From: JAIOPA01 sp964655175
Lineage (GTDB): Bacteria > Eisenbacteria > RBG-16-71-46
Assembly: GCA_964655175.1 (NCBI GenBank)
Contig: CAZZLY010000028.1
Location: forward strand, 1 to 31,769
Reading direction: 5' to 3'
DNA: 31,769 bases
Below, in pieces: positions 9,808 through 17,442 of this stretch. The notes beneath the pieces were generated by a model. It did no database searches and was not told where the DNA came from. It was given only the letters and a program-made list of their open reading frames with translations. Position numbers and translations under genes: made by a program. How positions within the stretch are numbered: position 1 is the stretch's first letter; each line of letters opens with the position of its first letter.

Positions 9808-10578
9808 GTGAGGCATTGCATTCTCCGGGCATGGGCAGCGTGCGCGCTGCTCCTGATCAGCGTCGCCGTCGACGCCTTCGCCGCATCACCCGTCCCCGTC
9901 ATCGTCGGCCCCAGCCGCGATGGCTCGCTGCACGACCTGCAACGCAAGGTCGATCGCTTCGTCGGCTACGGCCGCGTGGACGTCACGCGCGACTACATCG
10001 GTGCGAAGCCGGGCGACCCCGATCCGTTCTCGTGGGTGAACCTGCCCGGTCGCGGCGTCACGGTGCAGTTGCTCGACCGCAAGTCCCCGCGCGGCACGAT
10101 CGGTTGGTACGCCGAAGGTGCCGGCACGCCGGTTATCGACGGGGTGGGGGACGGTGTCGTGTTCGCCGAGTACCACCTGCGCGGCGCACGCACGACCGTC
10201 CAGATCCCCGCGTCGGTGTCGCGCTTCGGATTCTACGTCGGCTATCGCGAGAGCGGCTCCGGATCGGGCTCGAACAAGTCGGGCATGGACTTCTTCTACT
10301 CGAACCGCGGGCTCAACGACTGCGGGCCGCACGGTCAGGGCGCGGTGCACGCGCCTTATGACGGTGACACGCAGATGCTCGTGTACGACGTCTCACGCTG
10401 GCTCGGTCCCGACACGTACCTCGTCGCCTGTGAAGCGTCCGACAGCGGTTGCGCGGTCGGGCACGGGGACGGCGAGAGCGACAACGACTACGCCGATCTG
10501 CTGTACCTGGTCTCGGCCCTCGGCGCGACGCCCACGCGCTCGCAGAGCTTCGCGCATCTGAAAGCCCTGTTCCGCTGA
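9808..10578 (+). CDS. Secreted protein with DUF4114-like domain
   Basis: This is a 256-aa protein from GTG 9808, chosen because it opens a classical signal peptide (about residues 1-26: basic start, ACALLLISVAVDAFA|A) and follows GGGAG. A longer in-frame reading from 9652 only adds a Pro/Arg-rich leader. The mature protein ends in a segment where GFYVGYRESGSGSGS is followed by DTQMLVYDVSRWLGPDTYLVACE. An acidic loop DGESDNDYADLLYLV comes next, the pattern of DUF4114-type exported proteins, where a D-x-D-x-x-D-L motif probably binds Ca2+. Two Cys pairs are possible (C172, C208, C215). There is no PEP-CTERM or type 9-like tail. It is a single-gene unit between two hairpins, with the twin palindromes upstream. 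Its function is unknown, presumably a periplasmic or extracellular binding protein. Confidence 0.75.
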   Translation: MRHCILRAWAACALLLISVAVDAFAASPVPVIVGPSRDGSLHDLQRKVDRFVGYGRVDVTRDYIGAKPGDPDPFSWVNLPGRGVTVQLLDRKSPRGTIGWYAEGAGTPVIDGVGDGVVFAEYHLRGARTTVQIPASVSRFGFYVGYRESGSGSGSNKSGMDFFYSNRGLNDCGPHGQGAVHAPYDGDTQMLVYDVSRWLGPDTYLVACEASDSGCAVGHGDGESDNDYADLLYLVSALGATPTRSQSFAHLKALFR

Positions 10579-10798
10579 GCCCACGGTTCCGGGGCCCCCA
10601 CCCCCGGATCGACACACGGTTCCATCCGCGCGCGCGCTCCCCCCTGGCCGGCGAGCGCCGGATGGGCCGTGTTCCTTTTCCTCCCGACGACCCTCGCGGT
10701 GCCACGCGAACGCGCGGGGCGATGCGCCTTTCAAACCCCGTGACTCGCCGGAAGTGCCGCGGTTGACCCCGTGCTGCGGCTTCGCGCATCCTCCCGCC
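10579..10798. other. Intergenic region with terminator-like hairpin
   Basis: About 220 nt lie between the DUF4114-like gene and the MBL-fold gene. The left part holds an imperfect hairpin (listed separately). The right part shows nothing I can name; a 15-codon in-frame extension of the MBL gene from 10754 has no support. Confidence 0.45.
10622..10680 (+). terminator. Possible terminator after the DUF4114-like gene
   Basis: An imperfect hairpin: CCATCCG (10622-10628) pairs with CGGATGG (10659-10665), and an alternative inner stem CCGGC-GAGC-GCCGG lies at 10648-10661. It is followed by GTTCCTTTTCC, the most T-rich tract in the area. It lies 44 nt after the stop codon. Confidence 0.45.
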
Positions 10799-11668
10799 AT
10801 GCCGACTCTGGACCTGGGGGGCTGGACCCTCGACACGCTCGAAACGGGCTTCCTGTGGCTCGACGGCGGGAGCATGTTCGGTTCCGTCCCCAAGCCGCTC
10901 TGGAGCCGCACGAACCCGCCCGACGAGCGCAATCGCATCCGTCTCGCCATGCGTTGCCTGCTCGTGCGCGGGCACGGCCGTACGATCGTCATCGACGTGG
11001 GGCTGGGCGACAAGTCCAACGACAAGTTCCGCGAGATCTATCGCGTCGAATCGGAGCCCGGGTTGATCCCCGCGCTCGCGGCCCACGGCGTCGCGCCGGG
11101 CGACGTCACCGACGTCATCCTGACGCACCTGCACTTCGATCACGCGGGCGGCTCCACCGTCCGCACGCCCGACGGGCTGCGCCCGGTGTTCCCCGCGGCG
11201 CAGTGGTACGTCCAGCGCAGCAACTGGGACAACGCGCACGCGCCCAATCCGCGCGAGCGCGCCTCGTACCTGCCCGAGAACTACGACGCGCTCCACGAGG
11301 CGGGCGTGCTCACCCTGTGGGAGGGCGCGTGCGAGCCCTGGCCCGGCGTGCGCATCCTGCCGGTGCACGGCCACACGCGCGGCCAGCAGGTCGTGCGTCT
11401 CGCGGGCACGACGGGCTCGGCGTGGTACGTGGCCGACCTCATGCCGACCGCGGCGCACGTGCGCATCCCGTACGTGATGGGTTACGACGTCGCCGCGATC
11501 GAGACCATGCCCGAGAAGCGACAGGTGCTCGAACAGGCGGTGGCCGACGGCTCGTGGATCGTGCTCGAGCACGATCCGGACGTCGCGATGGCCCGTGCGG
11601 TCGCCGACGGTGACGACTTCCAATGGGCCGAACGCGTGCCCGCCACCGCGGGGACGCCCGCGCGCTGA
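10799..11668 (+). CDS. MBL-fold metallo-hydrolase
   Basis: This is a 289-aa protein of the metallo-beta-lactamase fold. The zinc motif HLHFDH is at residues 110-115 (T-H-L-H-F-D-H-A-G-G), with IDVGLGDKS before it. A later metal His lies in PVHGHTRGQ, followed by an Asp in YVADLMPTAAH and a C-terminal LEHDPD. The first half resembles the MBL proteins annotated as quorum-quenching lactonase- or glyoxalase II-like (MRCLLVRGHGRTIVIDVG). Substrate cannot be assigned. The ATG at 10799 is chosen over one at 10754 because homology begins there. The DedA gene starts 40 nt later, so co-transcription is likely. It probably acts in the cytoplasm, as no signal peptide is seen. Confidence 0.88.
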   Translation: MPTLDLGGWTLDTLETGFLWLDGGSMFGSVPKPLWSRTNPPDERNRIRLAMRCLLVRGHGRTIVIDVGLGDKSNDKFREIYRVESEPGLIPALAAHGVAPGDVTDVILTHLHFDHAGGSTVRTPDGLRPVFPAAQWYVQRSNWDNAHAPNPRERASYLPENYDALHEAGVLTLWEGACEPWPGVRILPVHGHTRGQQVVRLAGTTGSAWYVADLMPTAAHVRIPYVMGYDVAAIETMPEKRQVLEQAVADGSWIVLEHDPDVAMARAVADGDDFQWAERVPATAGTPAR

Positions 11669-11708
11669 GCGCGCCACGTCCCCCGCGCCTCCCCGAGGAT
11701 CCCGCTCC

Positions 11709-12362
11709 ATGCTCCATTCCCTGTTCGCCGGTTGGATGCAGTTCGTGCACGACACCGGTTATCTCGGCGTCTTCCTCATGATGGCCGTCGAGTCCACCGT
11801 GTTCCCGCTGCCGTCCGAGGTCGTGGTGCCGCCGGCCGCCTACTGGGCCTCGCAGGGCGTGTTCTCGTTCTGGGGCATCGTGATCGCCGCCACCGCGGGG
11901 TCGTGGTTCGGTTCGGCGCTCTCGTATCTGGTGGCGCGCTCGGTCGGCCGTCCGCTGATCCTGCGCTACGGCCGTTACGTGTTCCTGCCCGAGAAGAAGT
12001 GGGCCCTCGCGGAGGAGTGGATCAATCGCTACTCCGTGGTCGGCATCTTCTTCGCGCGACTGCTGCCGGTGGTGCGGCACCTCGTGTCGCTGCCGGCCGG
12101 CGCGGCGCGCATGCGGTTCCTGCCGTTCTCGGTGAGCACGCTGCTCGGCTCGTTCGTGTGGAGCGTGGTGCTGGCGTGGTTCGGCCAGCAGGTGCTCGGC
12201 GGGGATCCGGCGCTGCTGACCGACCCGGATGCGCTCGTTCACGTGCTCAAGGTGAAGCTCATGTGGTTCGTGATCGCGGCCGTGGTCATGCTGGTCGCGT
12301 ACATCGGGGTCGATCTGCTCGGGCGTCGTTGGCGTCAGGGCGCGACGGACAAGAGGAGCTGA
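11709..12362 (+). CDS. DedA family membrane protein
   Basis: This is a 217-aa polytopic inner-membrane protein of the DedA/SNARE-associated (VTT) family, thought to act as lipid flippases or proton-dependent transporters affecting envelope homeostasis. The family's functional acidic and Pro residues are present in ESTVFPLPSEVVVPP (E28 and E37). The conserved FFARLLPVVRHLVSLPAG (Arg117, Pro120, Arg123, then PAG) forms the re-entrant-helix signature. At least four hydrophobic segments are visible, at about 17-27, 52-78, 140-160 and 186-205. It ends 2 nt before the ABC ATPase start, and the ATPase Shine-Dalgarno (AGAGGAG) lies inside its last codons. Confidence 0.9.
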   Translation: MLHSLFAGWMQFVHDTGYLGVFLMMAVESTVFPLPSEVVVPPAAYWASQGVFSFWGIVIAATAGSWFGSALSYLVARSVGRPLILRYGRYVFLPEKKWALAEEWINRYSVVGIFFARLLPVVRHLVSLPAGAARMRFLPFSVSTLLGSFVWSVVLAWFGQQVLGGDPALLTDPDALVHVLKVKLMWFVIAAVVMLVAYIGVDLLGRRWRQGATDKRS

Positions 12363-12364
12363 GC

Positions 12365-13465
12365 ATGGCCGGAGTCACCTTCCAGGGCGTCGGCAAGGCG
12401 TACGGCAAGGGTGGGCACGCCGTGAAGGGCGTCGACCTCACCGTGGCCGAGGGCGAGTTCCTCGTGCTCGTGGGCCCCTCGGGCTGCGGCAAGTCCACGC
12501 TGCTGCGCATGGTGGCCGGGCTCGAGGAGATCACCGACGGCACCATCGCGATCGGCGATCGCGTCGTGAACGACGTCGCGCCGCGTGACCGCGACGTGTC
12601 CATGGTGTTCCAGAACTACGCGCTCTATCCGCACATGAGCGTGTTCGACAACCTCGCGTTCGGGTTGCAGCTGCGCAAGGTGCCCAAGGACGAGATCCGC
12701 GCCCGCGTCGAGAAGGCGGCCGACGTGCTGGGGCTCGAGCGCTACCTCGAGCGTCGCCCGCGCGAACTGTCCGGCGGCGAGCGGCAGCGCGTCGCGCTCG
12801 GGCGTGCCATGGTGCGCGAGCCCAAGGTGTTCCTGTTCGACGAGCCGCTCTCGAACCTCGATGCGCGCCTGCGTGTCGAGATGCGCGCCGAGATCCGTCG
12901 TCTGCACCAGCGCGTCGGTGCGACCATGATCTACGTGACGCACGACCAGGTCGAGGCCATGACCATGGGCGACCGCATCGCCGTGCTCAAGCGCGGTGAG
13001 TTGCAGCAGTGTGCCGACCCGCGCACGCTCTATGCGCGGCCCGCCAACACGTTCGTCGCCGGCTTCATCGGCACGCCGCCCATCAACCTGTTCGAGGCGC
13101 GCGTCACCGACGACGGTGCGGCGCTCGAGGTGGCGGGGGCGGTGCTCGCGTTGGGGGATCCCCAGCGTGCCGCGCTGCGCGAGCATCGCGGCGCGGTCGT
13201 GCAGGTGGGCGCGCGCCCCGAGGATCTGCACACCGGCTCCACCGGTGTGGCGGCGGTCGTCGAACTGGTCGAGCCGCTCGGCAGCGAGACCCTGGTGCAC
13301 TGGTCGTCCGCGGTGGGGACGTGGGTGTCGCGCGTCACGTCCGGGACGGTGCCGCGAGTGGGGGATCGCGCCTCGCTCACGGGGCGGCCCGAGGGTCTGT
13401 TGCTGTTCGACGCCTCCACGCAGCGTGCCCTGCTGGCGCCCGAGGTCGCGACCGCGACGCACTGA
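12365..13465 (+). CDS. ABC transporter ATP-binding protein, MalK/UgpC/MsmX type
   Basis: This is a 366-aa ATPase of the carbohydrate-uptake CUT1 type. It has Walker A GPSGCGKST (37-45), a Q-loop in VFQNYALYPHMSV, the signature LSGGERQRVALGRA (135-148) and Walker B FLFDEPLSNLDA (156-167). The switch His is H193 in VTHDQVEAMTM. A C-terminal TOBE/OB regulatory domain follows (about 230-366; ARPEDLHTG). This architecture is typical of MalK, UgpC and MsmX, which energise sugar or glycerol-phosphate importers. No permease or solute-binding gene is adjacent, so it is probably an orphan ATPase shared by importers elsewhere. It is directly behind dedA (2-nt gap), and a strong hairpin follows the stop. 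Confidence 0.93.
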   Translation: MAGVTFQGVGKAYGKGGHAVKGVDLTVAEGEFLVLVGPSGCGKSTLLRMVAGLEEITDGTIAIGDRVVNDVAPRDRDVSMVFQNYALYPHMSVFDNLAFGLQLRKVPKDEIRARVEKAADVLGLERYLERRPRELSGGERQRVALGRAMVREPKVFLFDEPLSNLDARLRVEMRAEIRRLHQRVGATMIYVTHDQVEAMTMGDRIAVLKRGELQQCADPRTLYARPANTFVAGFIGTPPINLFEARVTDDGAALEVAGAVLALGDPQRAALREHRGAVVQVGARPEDLHTGSTGVAAVVELVEPLGSETLVHWSSAVGTWVSRVTSGTVPRVGDRASLTGRPEGLLLFDASTQRALLAPEVATATH

Positions 13466-13485
13466 CGGAACGTACGAGGTGCTCG

Positions 13486-13515
13486 ACGCGCGTGGTCCTG
13501 CGGGACCACGCGCGT
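13486..13515 (+). terminator. Strong hairpin terminator after the ABC ATPase
   Basis: A perfect 13-bp stem (13486-13498 with 13503-13515) closed by a TGCG tetraloop lies 20 nt after the stop. The tract after it (TCGTGCTT) is not U-rich, as is common in high-GC genomes. Confidence 0.7.
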
Positions 13516-13697
13516 TCGTGCTTCGGGCGTCACGTTGGCAGGCTGTGGGACAGGCTGTCAGGCGCTGCGGCGTGCGTCCCGCCGTGCGCCCCGCGAAGCT
13601 CGTCGCCCCTGCGGTGCGGCTCCGCGGTGCGGCGCATGCGCTTGCGGCGGTGGCGCGTGCGCGACGCTCATCGACTTGGACCCGGTGGCCGTTGGCA

Positions 13698-13729
13698 CGC
13701 GTGATGCGGTGACTTCCACGCATCACGCG
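13698..13729. promoter_or_regulatory. Inverted repeat upstream of the universal stress protein gene
   Basis: CGCGTGATGCG (13698-13708) and CGCATCACGCG (13719-13729) form an 11-bp perfect stem around a 10-nt spacer, extendable by 3 bp across a single-base bulge. It ends 28 nt before the ATG. It could be an operator, a 5'-leader hairpin, or an attenuator. Nothing else is recognisable between the upstream terminator and this site. Confidence 0.4.
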
Positions 13730-13757
13730 GCCGCGTGGGGCGGCCAGGAGGGACGCA

Positions 13758-14201
13758 ATGAGGATCCTGCTCGGATTCGACGATTCGCCGCACGCTCTTG
13801 CCGCGTTGCGTTGGATCACCCGTCAGCAGTGGCCGACCAACACCACGGTGACCGTGGTCTCGGCGGTCCGCACCCCGGTCGCGGCCTACGCGGAGGTCTA
13901 CGCCCCCGCCGTGCCGTACCCGACGGAGCTGATCGAAGAGGTCACCCGGCATCACCAGGAGCTCTGCATGCGCGCCGAGGACGAACTGCGTCGTGCCGGA
14001 TTCCAGGTCACGGTCAAGGTCCTGCCGGGCGATCCACGTGAAGCCCTCGTGGACACCGCGCGTACGATGAACGCCGACCTCGTCGTGGTCGGTTCGCACG
14101 GACGCACGGGCATCCCCAAGTTGGTGCTGGGCAGTGTCGCGTCGCACGTGGTCGCACATGCCCCGTGTGACGTGTTGGTCATCAAGAAGGTGAATCCCTG
14201 A
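13758..14201 (+). CDS. Universal stress protein (UspA family)
   Basis: This is a 147-aa single-domain Usp. The N-terminus MRILLGFDDSPHALAAL has the family's Asp in the first strand. The C-terminal nucleotide-binding motif G-x2-G-x9-G-S is intact in GSHGRTGIPKLVLGSVASHVV, so this belongs to the ATP-binding (MJ0577-like) branch. VLVIKKV closes the fold. Length is normal. A GGAGG Shine-Dalgarno lies 7 nt upstream, and an inverted repeat sits in the leader. Such proteins accumulate under starvation, oxidative or membrane-energy stress. The specific role is unknown, as the gene appears to be monocistronic. Confidence 0.93.
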   Translation: MRILLGFDDSPHALAALRWITRQQWPTNTTVTVVSAVRTPVAAYAEVYAPAVPYPTELIEEVTRHHQELCMRAEDELRRAGFQVTVKVLPGDPREALVDTARTMNADLVVVGSHGRTGIPKLVLGSVASHVVAHAPCDVLVIKKVNP

Positions 14202-14558
14202 TCCACGCGGTCATGGGGACCGCCGGATGATCCATGGGGTCGATGCGCGCTCGCCTCCGTGATCGGTGGTCACCGCACGCGGGACAGGGACGGAGCGGAA
14301 GACCGGGAGTCCTCCGCTCCACCGCGGAACGGTCGCAGGAAGCGCTTCAGCAGAACGTGTCCTCCACCACGCGACAGCCAGGGGCTCGGTGGGATGGATC
14401 CTCCGCCGGGTGGCCCAGCGCGATCGGCAGCCTGCCGAACCACGGCGTGTGGAGGAACACGAGGACGGGCCGGACCCGGGGGTGGCATCGTCCACCACGG
14501 ACTCTGGCCCGTTCCGTCGTTCTGCGGCCCGGGGGGGCGGGGGTGATCGCGGGGCGCG
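14202..14558. other. Intergenic region between convergent genes
   Basis: About 357 nt lie between the convergent Usp and rhodanese-methyltransferase genes. Several open frames exist on both strands, but all are Arg/Pro/Ser-rich with no domain, signal peptide or ribosome site, which is what GC-rich noncoding DNA produces by chance. No clear U-tailed hairpin was found. Confidence 0.5.
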
Positions 14559-15437
14559 TCAGGACGCGGGGCGATGCCCCGGATCGAGCGGCCGCTGGGC
14601 GTGCAGTCGGCACAGCACCGGTGGCGACGTGTCGTCGTCCTCCTCGCAGGTCACCACGTCGAGGGTTCGCCAGGCGGTGCGGGCTTCGCCACGCTCCAAC
14701 AGGAAGCGGTCGCGGCGCGGATGCCCGTACTTCTCCTGACCGCGCAGGAACGTCTCCATGAGGAGCGTGCCCCCGGGCGCGAGCGCGGACTCGATCCACG
14801 GGAACAGCGGACGGTGCAGGTAGCGCACGATCACGATCAGGTCGAAGCGCGGTTCGGGCACCTCGAGTGGCGCCGCCTCCAGGTCCCGCGCACGCGTCGT
14901 GATCCGCACCCCCTGGCGCGTCGCGAACGCCTGGGCACGTTCGAGGCCGCTCACGTCGTGGTCCCACGCCTCGACGGTGTGGCCGAGCGCGGCCATCGCG
15001 ACCGCGGCGCGTCCGGTGCCGCACGCCAGATCCAGCGCACGCCCGGGTGCGATCCCCGGCAGGACGCGGTCGAGGAACGGCGACGGCGACCACAGCCGCA
15101 CGGGGGCCGCGAGATCGGCATGGCCGCCGGGTTCCTCGCGCAACGGTCGCGCGAGCCAGAACACCTGCGCGAAGCCGTGCCCGATCAGCCGCTCGGCCGC
15201 CTCGTGCGCACGCGCGGGTTCGTCGTGCACGCACAGCACCGGGACCTCGCGCGCGGGCAGCTCCATGCGGCGATCGAGGAACGCGTGCGTCGGCACGTGG
15301 CCCGCGAGCGCGAGATGGCCGGCCGCGAACGCCTCGCGCTCGCGCACATCGAGGATGCGCAGGTGGGGGGCGAGTGCGCGCGCCTCGGCGAGCGAGTCGA
15401 CGCCCTGCGCGTGCCCCGCGACGTCGAGCGGTCTCAC
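14559..15437 (-). CDS. Rhodanese-like domain fused to a SAM-dependent methyltransferase
   Basis: This is a 292-aa two-domain protein. The rhodanese fold covers about residues 12-105: LRILDVREREAFAAGHLALAGHVP is the classic entry motif. The putative persulfide-accepting Cys is C69 in VPVLCVHDEPAR, and GFAQVFWLARPL closes the domain. A class I methyltransferase follows (about 115-285): motif I LDLACGTGRAAVAMA (136-150), acidic D159 in VEAWDHD, FDLIVIVRYLHRPLF, then LAPGGTLLMETF. The methyltransferase half resembles TehB/thiopurine-type enzymes that act on small or chalcogen nucleophiles. The GTG start (15435-15437) overlaps the TGA of the upstream secreted protein (GTGA). Longer upstream readings of this frame are shadows of that gene. 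Substrate is unknown; coupling sulfur relay and methylation in one chain is an inference. Confidence 0.85.
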   Translation of the reverse strand: MRPLDVAGHAQGVDSLAEARALAPHLRILDVREREAFAAGHLALAGHVPTHAFLDRRMELPAREVPVLCVHDEPARAHEAAERLIGHGFAQVFWLARPLREEPGGHADLAAPVRLWSPSPFLDRVLPGIAPGRALDLACGTGRAAVAMAALGHTVEAWDHDVSGLERAQAFATRQGVRITTRARDLEAAPLEVPEPRFDLIVIVRYLHRPLFPWIESALAPGGTLLMETFLRGQEKYGHPRRDRFLLERGEARTAWRTLDVVTCEEDDDTSPPVLCRLHAQRPLDPGHRPAS

Positions 15438-17077
15438 CGCAGGACCGTCAGCCTCGCGGTCGCGGTCGCCGCGCCCTGACGCAGCCGCGCGAAGTAGAGC
15501 CCGGGGCGCAACTCGGTCGTCAGCGCGTGATCGGCCGAGGTGAGCGGGCCCTGCAGCGTCTCGCGCTGCAGGAGACGGCCCGTGACGTCGAGCAGCTCGA
15601 ACGCCGCCTCGCCCTGCGGCAGCGTCACGCGCACGGTGCGGGACCCGTGCGGTTCGAGTCGCAGCGCACGGTCCGCGAACGGCGGCGCGTCCACCACGCT
15701 CGCATCGGTGAGCGGCGCGGTGTAGATGCGCGCGAGCCCGCTGCGCGCATCGCGCCAGGCGACGAGGGCCCGGCCGGTGAGCACCGAGCCCAGCGCCACC
15801 TGATCCTGCGTGCCGGGCGCGATGCACACCGCGCGACCGTTGGCTTCCCAGCCCGGGGCCACGAGGCCGGCCGCGGTCAGGTGCTGCGCATACACGTCGG
15901 CGTCGCCGTTGCGATGATCGCGCCACGCCACGAAGCAGCCGCCGCCGCCGTCGCCCACGATCGCCGCCTCGCGCTGCACCCCGGGCGCGTCGCACAGCAC
16001 CGTGCCGCCGTTCGCGAAGCCGCTCGCGAAGCGGCCGTCGCTCAGCACGTGGGTGATGCGCAGGTCGCCGTCGAGCGAGGCGCGCTGGTCGTACCAGACG
16101 ACCCAGGCACCGCCCGTGCCGTCGGGCGCCATGCGCGGCTCGCTCTGCGCGCCCTGCGCGTCGCACAGCGGCGAGCCGTAGTACGACCAGCCGATCACGC
16201 GGAAGCCGTCCTTGTTGACGTGGTGCGCGAAGATGTCGCTCGAACGCCCGACGGTGTTGGACCGCGGGTCGGTCCATGCGAGCAGCATACCGCCCACGCC
16301 GTCGGGGGCCACCTGCACGTCGGTCTGGTCGCGCGTGGCGATGACCAGGATCCGCAACGCCTGACCCCACGGATGCGAGCCGTCGGCCGCGACCCGGAAC
16401 ACGCCGATGTCCTTGCTGCCCGTGCCGAACCCGTCGTAGAACGACATCGCCGCGAGCATGCCGCCGCTCGAGTCGCGACAGGCGGCGATGCGATCGTTGT
16501 TGAAGAACTGCTGATTGACGCGCAGCTCGCTGAGCGTGTCCACGACGCCGTCCGCGCGAACGATGGCGGTGCGCAGCGTCCAGAACGAGGTCGTGTCGGA
16601 GTCCTTGGCGAGCAGCACCGTGCCGCCGCGTCGGCCGGGCACCATCACCGGATGACGGAACGGCAGCGTGGCGAGCGAGGCGGGATAGCCGGGTGCGAGG
16701 AGGCCGTTGGCGCGGTACTGCGTCAGCAGCGGGCGGCCCAGGCTCGCGCGGTCGGCCGCGAAACGCAGCGCGGTGTCGCGCAGGGCGAGCACGCGCAAGG
16801 GTTGATCGGCCTCGAGATCGAACGGCGGCGTGAACGGCGCGAGTTCACCCCGGCCATCGGGCACTCCCGTGGTGCCGACGTGCACCGACCCGAGTCGCAG
16901 CGAGGTGGTCTTGTAGCTCACGAACGCGCCGCCGCGATCGTCCGACGTGACCACCGGCGAGCCCTGCGCCTCCGAGAGCGGTCCGGTCACGGGCGTGCCC
17001 TGCGCGCGGACCTCGGCCGGTCGCGACAGGCACAGGAGCAGGAGCAGGATGCGGATCAGGCGGGGGCGGACGGCCAT
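15434..17077 (-). CDS. Secreted repeat (propeller-like) protein with type 9-like C-terminal sorting domain
   Basis: This is a 547-aa exported protein. The ATG at 17075-17077 opens a signal peptide (basic start, RILLLLLCLSRPAEVRA|QG, cleavage near residue 25). An in-frame extension to 17185 lacks such features. The mature region repeats a blade-like motif of the form D-G-x-G-G-x-x-V-x-W-x-D-x-R followed by D-I/V-Y-x-x-x (for example DGVGGMLLAWTDPRS, DGTGGAWVVWYDQRA, DGGGGCFVAWRDHRN). This suggests a beta-propeller-like fold. The C-terminal ~75 residues (LEPHGSRTVRV... to GLYFARLRQG...ARLTVLR) match the FlgD-Ig/type 9 secretion sorting domain. A good sigma70-like promoter lies at 17201-17229. 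The downstream methyltransferase gene is coupled by a 4-nt overlap. Ligand is unknown. Confidence 0.82.
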   Translation of the reverse strand: MAVRPRLIRILLLLLCLSRPAEVRAQGTPVTGPLSEAQGSPVVTSDDRGGAFVSYKTTSLRLGSVHVGTTGVPDGRGELAPFTPPFDLEADQPLRVLALRDTALRFAADRASLGRPLLTQYRANGLLAPGYPASLATLPFRHPVMVPGRRGGTVLLAKDSDTTSFWTLRTAIVRADGVVDTLSELRVNQQFFNNDRIAACRDSSGGMLAAMSFYDGFGTGSKDIGVFRVAADGSHPWGQALRILVIATRDQTDVQVAPDGVGGMLLAWTDPRSNTVGRSSDIFAHHVNKDGFRVIGWSYYGSPLCDAQGAQSEPRMAPDGTGGAWVVWYDQRASLDGDLRITHVLSDGRFASGFANGGTVLCDAPGVQREAAIVGDGGGGCFVAWRDHRNGDADVYAQHLTAAGLVAPGWEANGRAVCIAPGTQDQVALGSVLTGRALVAWRDARSGLARIYTAPLTDASVVDAPPFADRALRLEPHGSRTVRVTLPQGEAAFELLDVTGRLLQRETLQGPLTSADHALTTELRPGLYFARLRQGAATATARLTVLR

Positions 17078-17200
17078 CAAGGGGGTTCCGGGGCGGTCGT
17101 GCGCCGGGCAGGGTGATCGCGGTCCGGACACGGGGGGATCGTGTCGCTTCGGGCCACGGGGGTTCCCGGCGCACCTCCCTCGCACGAGCGAGGGGCCGTG

Positions 17201-17229
17201 ATTCTAGCCAATGGCGGGACCTCTGTCAG
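17201..17229 (-). promoter_or_regulatory. Sigma70-like promoter for the secreted repeat protein
   Basis: Read on the minus strand: CTGACA (17229-17224), a 17-nt spacer, TAGAAT (17206-17201). Five of six bases match each consensus hexamer with ideal spacing, in an AT-richer island of a very GC-rich window. It would give a leader of about 115 nt before the ATG at 17077. The block ACATTGCAG just upstream of the -35 resembles half of the twin palindromes at 9621-9665. Confidence 0.55.
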
Positions 17230-17346
17230 TACTGCAATGTCCGCCTGCAAGGCCCTCCACGATAATCGTTTCCAGCGAACAAAGTCGGCGGGGGCACGCG
17301 CTCCCAGCGGCGGGGTTGCCTGCGCCCCGGGCGCCAGTTAAGCTTC

Positions 17347-17361
17347 CTCAACAATCTTGAG
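17347..17361. promoter_or_regulatory. Candidate operator upstream of dtxR-feoAB
   Basis: A perfect dyad CTCAA-CAATC-TTGAG lies 82 nt upstream of the regulator ATG in a locally AT-richer stretch that also contains TTAAG (17338-17342). Its place before a DtxR-family gene and feoAB makes it a candidate autoregulatory metal-responsive operator. It does not match the classic DtxR/IdeR 19-bp consensus, so this is tentative. Confidence 0.3.
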
Positions 17362-17442
17362 ACCGCTGGCGGCGCGCGCCCTTCACGCGAGCCACAGCCC
17401 TCGGCGGGGCCCCGGCACGGGGCGTTCGGGAGCGGAACGATC

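Larger units (their letters stand above)
17078..17442. other. Divergent promoter region (secreted protein / dtxR-feo operon)
   Basis: About 365 nt lie between divergent starts. It contains a promoter for the minus-strand gene (listed), a small 7-bp hairpin CCCTCGC-ACGA-GCGAGGG (17177-17194) close to its expected start site, and an AT-richer stretch at 17255-17285 with GATAATCGTTTCC. Nearer the regulator gene is a CTCAA-N5-TTGAG dyad (listed). No gene is seen. Confidence 0.5.

Noticed and set aside
14211..14498. A small minus-strand gene between the Usp and methyltransferase genes
   Set aside because: It is Arg/Ser/Pro-rich with no ribosome site, signal or family resemblance, which fits random GC-rich sequence.
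17261..17273. GATAATCGTTTCC as a Fur box
   Set aside because: Only one GATAAT hexamer fits the Fur consensus; the neighbouring hexamers do not match, and the nearby regulator is DtxR-family.
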